From the NCBI GenBank assembly GCA_963757815.1, contig CAVWSN010000030.1, positions 1 to 64,000 of the forward strand: 64,000 nt of DNA, read 5' to 3'. The notes under the pieces are model-generated. The model did no database searches, was not told the origin of the DNA, and worked only from the letters and a program-made list of their open reading frames with translations. The stretch is from JACVRW01 sp963757815 (GTDB lineage Bacteria > Actinomycetota > Thermoleophilia > Solirubrobacterales > Thermoleophilaceae). Shown piece after piece: positions 59,098 through 64,000 of this stretch (position 1 is its first letter; each line of letters starts with the position of its first letter). The translations under genes were made by a program, and so were the position numbers.

Positions 59098-60399
59098 GTG
59101 CTCCTTGCCTCGATCCTCGCCGGCCTCGCCGCGCTCGCGCCCCAGCCGGCGCTCGCCCCACGCCCGACGCCGCTGCTCCCGTCCGCCTCCGCCGAGGTCA
59201 TCGGGACGTCCGCCGAGGGCAGGCCGATCCGCGCACAGCTCGTGGGCAGCCCGCGCGCCCCGGTGAAGCTGCTCGTGGTGGGCACGCTCCACGGCAACGA
59301 GCAGGCCGGCACGACGATCACGCGCCGGCTGCGCCGCGTTCGCCCGCCGCGCGGCACCGCGCTCTGGATCGTCGACGACGCCAACCCGGACGGATCGGCG
59401 CGGAACTCCCGCCACAACGCGAACGGCGTCGATCTCAACCGCAACTTCCCGTACCGCTGGCAGCCTCAGGACGGCGTCTACGAGTCGGGCCCCGGCCCGG
59501 CGTCCGAACCCGAGACACAGGCGTTGCAGCGATTTATCGAGCGCGAGCGCCCGCGCGTGACGCTCTGGTACCACCAGGCGCTGCGCATGGTCGTCGAGGC
59601 CGACGGCGATGCGGCGCTCGAGCGGCTCTACGCCCGCCGCTCCGGGCTGCCGCGCCAGAGCCTTCCGCCGTACCACGGCACCGCCACCTCCTGGCAGAAC
59701 CACGAGTTCGAGGGCGACTCGGCGTTCGTGGTCGAGCTGCCGGGCGGGAGCCTCGACGCGGCGGGCGCGCGCCGGCACTCCCGCGCCGTCCTCGCGCTCG
59801 CGCGCGCGATCGCGCCCGCGCGTGTGACGCGCAAGCCGATCCCGTACGGGCCGGAGCGGCGCGAGCAGATGGCGGCCTATGCGCGGCGTCACTACGGGAT
59901 TGACGACTACCGCCTGAGCGACCCGCAGGTGATCGTCCAGCACTACACCGTCACGGACACGTTCCAGCCCGTGTTCGACTACTTCTCGGTCAACCAGCCC
60001 GATCCCGAGCTGAACGAACTGCCCGGAGTCTGCGCCCACTACGTGATCGATCGCGACGGGACGATCTACGAGCTGGTTCCGCCGCGCATCATGTGCCGCC
60101 ACACGGTCGGGCTCAACTACACGGCGATCGGCATCGAGCACGTCGGCCGCAGCGACGCGCAGGTGATGGGCAACGGCGCCCAGCTCGCCGCGTCGCTGCG
60201 CCTCACGCGAATGCTCCAGGGCCGCCACGGGATTGCCACACGCAACGTGATCGGGCACAACGAGAACCGCTCGAGCCCGTTCCACCGCGAGCGGGTCGAG
60301 CGGCTGCGCACCCAGACCCACGGGGACTTCCCGAAGCCGGTGATGGACGCCTATCGCCGCGCGCTCAGGCGCCTGCCGGCTCCGGCGAGCCTCCGCTAG
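59098..60399 (+). CDS. Cell-wall hydrolase fusion: M14 zinc carboxypeptidase plus N-acetylmuramoyl-L-alanine amidase
   Basis: 433 residues. A signal-like hydrophobic N-terminus (MLLASILAGLAALAPQPALA) precedes an M14 carboxypeptidase (about 35-240) with the zinc ligands in GTLHGNEQAG (H and E, about 63), the RNSRHNANGVDLNRNFPYRW substrate-binding segment (about 102), WYHQALRMVV supplying the third ligand, and catalytic glutamate in VVELPGGSLDAAG. The second half is an amidase_2 domain (about 270-420): VIVQHYTVTDTFQPVFDYF, the histidine in MCRHTVGLNYTAIGIEHVG, and VIGHNENRSSPFH. Together it could trim peptide stems and cut them from glycan strands. GTG start. A 48-residue gene lies opposite its 3' end. 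Confidence 0.87.
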   Translation: MLLASILAGLAALAPQPALAPRPTPLLPSASAEVIGTSAEGRPIRAQLVGSPRAPVKLLVVGTLHGNEQAGTTITRRLRRVRPPRGTALWIVDDANPDGSARNSRHNANGVDLNRNFPYRWQPQDGVYESGPGPASEPETQALQRFIERERPRVTLWYHQALRMVVEADGDAALERLYARRSGLPRQSLPPYHGTATSWQNHEFEGDSAFVVELPGGSLDAAGARRHSRAVLALARAIAPARVTRKPIPYGPERREQMAAYARRHYGIDDYRLSDPQVIVQHYTVTDTFQPVFDYFSVNQPDPELNELPGVCAHYVIDRDGTIYELVPPRIMCRHTVGLNYTAIGIEHVGRSDAQVMGNGAQLAASLRLTRMLQGRHGIATRNVIGHNENRSSPFHRERVERLRTQTHGDFPKPVMDAYRRALRRLPAPASLR

Positions 60400-60542
60400 A
60401 CGCCCCGGCGCCGCAGCCGCGAGAAGCCATAGCGCGCGAGCGCCACCGCAACGTCCGCAACAGCGCTCCAGAGGTGCCCGAGCGGGCCGGTCACGAGCCA
60501 CGCCTGGGCGCGTTCGACGGGATCGCGTCTGTCACTGGCCAC
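60396..60542 (-). CDS. Small 48-residue protein with one hydrophobic helix
   Basis: Minus-strand frame from GTG at 60542 to TAG at 60396-60398, overlapping the last bases of the M14/amidase gene. The protein contains DPVERAQAWLVTGPLGHLWS, then VADVAVALARYGFSRLRRRG: an amphipathic start, a hydrophobic helix and a basic end. Its opposite strand is not coding, so the good composition is not a shadow. It resembles short uncharacterised proteins I associate with Actinomycetota, but no function can be given. It has no clear Shine-Dalgarno. Confidence 0.5.
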   Translation of the reverse strand: MASDRRDPVERAQAWLVTGPLGHLWSAVADVAVALARYGFSRLRRRGV

Positions 60543-60579
60543 CCGGCGGCACGCTACCAGCGGGTATCGTCAGCGCTCC

Positions 60580-61980
60580 ATGGCCACCGCCGTCAAGACC
60601 AAGACCACAGAGCTCGGCGACTCGCGCGTACGCGTGGACGTGGAGGTCGAGAGCGGGACGCTCGAGCGCGAGATGGAGACCGCGGCGGCGGCGATCGGCA
60701 AGGAGATGCGCGTGCCCGGCTTCCGCAGCGGCAAGGTTCCCGCGCAGGTGGTGATCCGTCAGGTCGGGCGCGAGGCCGTGCTCGACGAGGCCGTCCGGCG
60801 CGGGCTTCCCGCGTGGTACGAGGAGGCGGTCCAGGAGGCGGGTGTCACGACGGTCGGTGATCCCAAGATCGACCTCGCGGACCTCCCCGAGAAGGGCTCG
60901 CCGCTCGCGTTCTCCTTCGAGGTGGGCGTGGTGCCGCCCGCGCAGCTCGGCGAGTACAAGGGCGTCGAGGTCGGGCGCCGAGAGCCGGTGGCGAGCGCGG
61001 ACGAGGTGCAGACGGAGCTCGACCGCCTGCGCGAGTCGCTCGCCTCGCTCGAGACGGTGGAGCGCGAGGCGGCCGACGGTGACTTCGTCGTGATGGACTT
61101 CGTCGGGCAGGTCGACGGCGAGGAGTTCGCGGGCGGCGACGCACGCGGCCACGTCGCCGAGCTCGGCGCCGGCCGGCTGATCCCGGGCTTCGAGGAGCAG
61201 CTGCGCGGCGTCACGGCCGGCGAGCAGCGCGAGGTCAAGGTCACTTTCCCCGACGACTACCAGGCCCAGCAGCTGGCCGGCAAGGACGCCGTCTTCGCCG
61301 TCGACGTCAAGGAGGTAAAGGAGAAGCGGCTGCCCGAGCTCGACGACGACTTCGCGGTCGAGGCAGGCGGCTACGACTCGCTCGACGAGCTGCGCGCGGA
61401 GATCGAGGAGCGCATCAACGAGGCCGAGGAACGCGCGATCGAGGGCGAGTTCCGCGAGGCGGCGGTCGACGCCGTCGTGGCGGGATCGAAGATCGAGATC
61501 CCGCACGAGCTCGTCCACTCGAAGGCCCACGAGATGTGGCACCGCACCGCACGCCGGCTGTCGGCCCAGGGGGTCGACCCGCAGCGTTACCTCGAGCTCG
61601 CCGGCAAGACAGAGGAGGAGCTCGCCGTCGAGGCCGAGTCCGACGCCGAGCTGGCGCTCAAGCGCGAGGCAGTCCTCGCGGCGATCGTCGAGGCCGAGGG
61701 CATCGAGGTGTCCGACGACGAGGTGAACGAGGCGCTGCGGGCCGCGGCACCGCCCGACGCGAGCGAGAAGCAGCTCAAGCGGGCGCTGAAGCGCGCCCGC
61801 TCACAGGGGGCCGACGACGCCCTGCGCGAGGACATCGCGATGCGCAAGGCGGTCGACCTCGTGGTCGAGCACGCGAAGCCGATCCCGGTCGAGCGGGCGG
61901 CCGCCCGCGAGGCGCTCTGGACGCCCGAGAAGGAAGAGTCGGGCGCGCGCTCCGGAGAGATCTGGACGCCGGGTTCGTAG
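60580..61980 (+). CDS. tig: Trigger factor, ribosome-associated chaperone
   Basis: 466-residue folding chaperone and peptidyl-prolyl isomerase at the ribosome exit. The N-terminal ribosome-binding domain has the signature MRVPGFRSGKVPAQVVIRQV (about 43-62). The FKBP-like domain is at about 155-245 (DGDFVVMDFVGQVDGEEF, GRLIPGFEEQLRGVTAGE, VTFPDDYQAQQLAGKDAVF). The C-terminal helical arms follow and end in an unusual ESGARSGEIWTPGS tail. Followed by clpP after 30 bases, the classic tig-clpP-clpX order. Confidence 0.96.
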   Translation: MATAVKTKTTELGDSRVRVDVEVESGTLEREMETAAAAIGKEMRVPGFRSGKVPAQVVIRQVGREAVLDEAVRRGLPAWYEEAVQEAGVTTVGDPKIDLADLPEKGSPLAFSFEVGVVPPAQLGEYKGVEVGRREPVASADEVQTELDRLRESLASLETVEREAADGDFVVMDFVGQVDGEEFAGGDARGHVAELGAGRLIPGFEEQLRGVTAGEQREVKVTFPDDYQAQQLAGKDAVFAVDVKEVKEKRLPELDDDFAVEAGGYDSLDELRAEIEERINEAEERAIEGEFREAAVDAVVAGSKIEIPHELVHSKAHEMWHRTARRLSAQGVDPQRYLELAGKTEEELAVEAESDAELALKREAVLAAIVEAEGIEVSDDEVNEALRAAAPPDASEKQLKRALKRARSQGADDALREDIAMRKAVDLVVEHAKPIPVERAAAREALWTPEKEESGARSGEIWTPGS

Positions 61981-62010
61981 CCCGACCGCCCCCGCTAGAC
62001 TCGCGCTTCC

Positions 62011-62595
62011 ATGAGCCCACTCGTTCCAATGGTGGTCGAGCAGACGTCTCGGGGGGAGCGCGCCTTCGACATCTACTCGCGCCTCCTCAACGAGCGGATC
62101 GTCTTCCTCGGCACCCCGGTCACCGATGACATTGCCAACCTGATCGTCGCCCAGCTCCTCCACCTCGAGTCGGAGGACCCGGACAAGGACATCTCGCTCT
62201 ACATCAACTCGCCCGGCGGGTCGGTCTACGCGGGGCTCGCGATCTACGACACGATGCAGTTCATCAAGCCGAACGTGCAGACGATCTGCGTCGGGATCGC
62301 GATGTCGATGGGCGCCCTGCTGCTCTCGGGAGGCGCCGCCGGCAAGCGTATGGCTCTGCCCAACGCCAAGATCCTCATCCACCAGGTCAGCTCCGGCTTC
62401 CAGGGCCAGGCCACGGACATCGAGATCCACGCCCGCGAGATCATCGACGTGCGCCAGCGGCTCGACAAGATCCTCGCCCTCCACACCGGGCAGGACTTCG
62501 AGAAGGTCACGCGCGACACCGAGCGCGACTACTTCATGTCCGCCGACGAGGCGAAGGACTACAACCTCATCGATCGCGTGATCTCCAAGCACTAA
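62011..62595 (+). CDS. clpP: ATP-dependent Clp protease proteolytic subunit
   Basis: 194-residue serine peptidase forming the tetradecameric Clp core. Catalytic serine in CVGIAMSMGALLLSGGAAG (about 98), histidine in NAKILIHQVSSGFQG (about 123), and aspartate expected in the VRQRLDKILALHTGQ region. INSPGGSVYAGLAIYDTMQF is near 68. It is a single clpP here, whereas many actinobacteria carry two adjacent clpP genes. Partner ClpX is encoded next. Confidence 0.97.
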   Translation: MSPLVPMVVEQTSRGERAFDIYSRLLNERIVFLGTPVTDDIANLIVAQLLHLESEDPDKDISLYINSPGGSVYAGLAIYDTMQFIKPNVQTICVGIAMSMGALLLSGGAAGKRMALPNAKILIHQVSSGFQGQATDIEIHAREIIDVRQRLDKILALHTGQDFEKVTRDTERDYFMSADEAKDYNLIDRVISKH

Positions 62596-62685
62596 ATCCG
62601 CCTCCCTCTTGCAGGGACGTGGGGATCCGTCGAGTATCTACCTGGGCGAAGCCTCACTGATACCCTCGCCGACGAGGAGAGACCT

Positions 62686-63968
<1,283 letters not shown>

Positions 63969-63969
<1 letters not shown>

Positions 63970-63983
63970 CCCGGGCGCCGGGT
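63969..63983 (+). terminator. Short hairpin at the clpX stop
   Basis: ACCCGG-GCG-CCGGGT, a 6-bp stem starting at the last base of the clpX stop codon. No T-tract follows within the window. It could be a weak terminator or chance in GC-rich sequence. Confidence 0.3.
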
Positions 63984-64000
63984 GAGACAGCTCGCCGACG

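Overview
The window is GC-rich, uses many GTG/TTG starts, packs genes tightly with ATGA/GTGA stop-start overlaps, and carries BTAD and FCD-GntR regulators, type III glutamine synthetase and a 180-kDa NAD-glutamate dehydrogenase. This suggests Actinomycetota, possibly Thermoleophilia (inference, no phylogeny was run). It is chromosomal: no insertion sequences, prophage, CRISPR or rRNA are visible.

Region 1 (1-19.9 kb) is a one-carbon/methylamine catabolic locus. It holds a betaine-type ABC importer (ProW/ProV-like, badly frameshifted), an aldehyde dehydrogenase and APC permease, a cNMP/CBS/nucleotidyltransferase protein with a DEDDh exonuclease, an FCD-GntR repressor, a MetF-like reductase, an operon of dimethylglycine/sarcosine dehydrogenase - EtfB - EtfA - DgcB-like Fe-S protein, an unrecognised protein, a DmdA-like GcvT-family methyltransferase and a BetA-like choline dehydrogenase. 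Five perfect copies of the palindrome TGATATATCA lie at the promoters of this set and of the GntR gene, so the region reads as one regulon. Choline would be oxidised to glycine betaine and then dimethylglycine, sarcosine and glycine, with methyl groups going to tetrahydrofolate. No known betaine demethylase is present; the DmdA-like protein and its unknown neighbour are the candidates.

Region 2 (19.9-32.7 kb) is mixed: a CapA remnant, a methyltransferase, a PPOX protein, a repeat-bearing membrane protein, a BTAD regulator overlapping a kinase/propeller/ligand-binding fusion, GlnN, an ABC-2 exporter and an acyl-reductase-like SDR. Region 3 (32.7-38.6 kb) holds the large glutamate dehydrogenase and an SDR.

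Region 4 (38.6-48.5 kb) is a complete selenocysteine island: selA, selB, selC (tRNA-Sec, lying inside the selD reading frame), selD, fdhD and a formate dehydrogenase operon whose catalytic subunit has an in-frame UGA with a SECIS hairpin. That subunit is split, with its N-terminal Fe-S third encoded at the far end of the operon.

Region 5 (48.6-64 kb) has a cNMP-domain remnant, an FAD oxidase, an amidohydrolase, a VOC dioxygenase, an acyl-CoA carboxylase beta subunit, RNase D, a YugP-type protease, an M14/amidase fusion and the conserved tig-clpP-clpX run. Two related ~226-nt intergenic elements (32373-32600 and 56926-57150) look like a structured RNA or repeat family.

At least fifteen single-base frameshifts interrupt otherwise full-length genes, including housekeeping ones. 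Most fit one extra base, so sequencing error is the likelier cause. Such genes are listed here at full extent.
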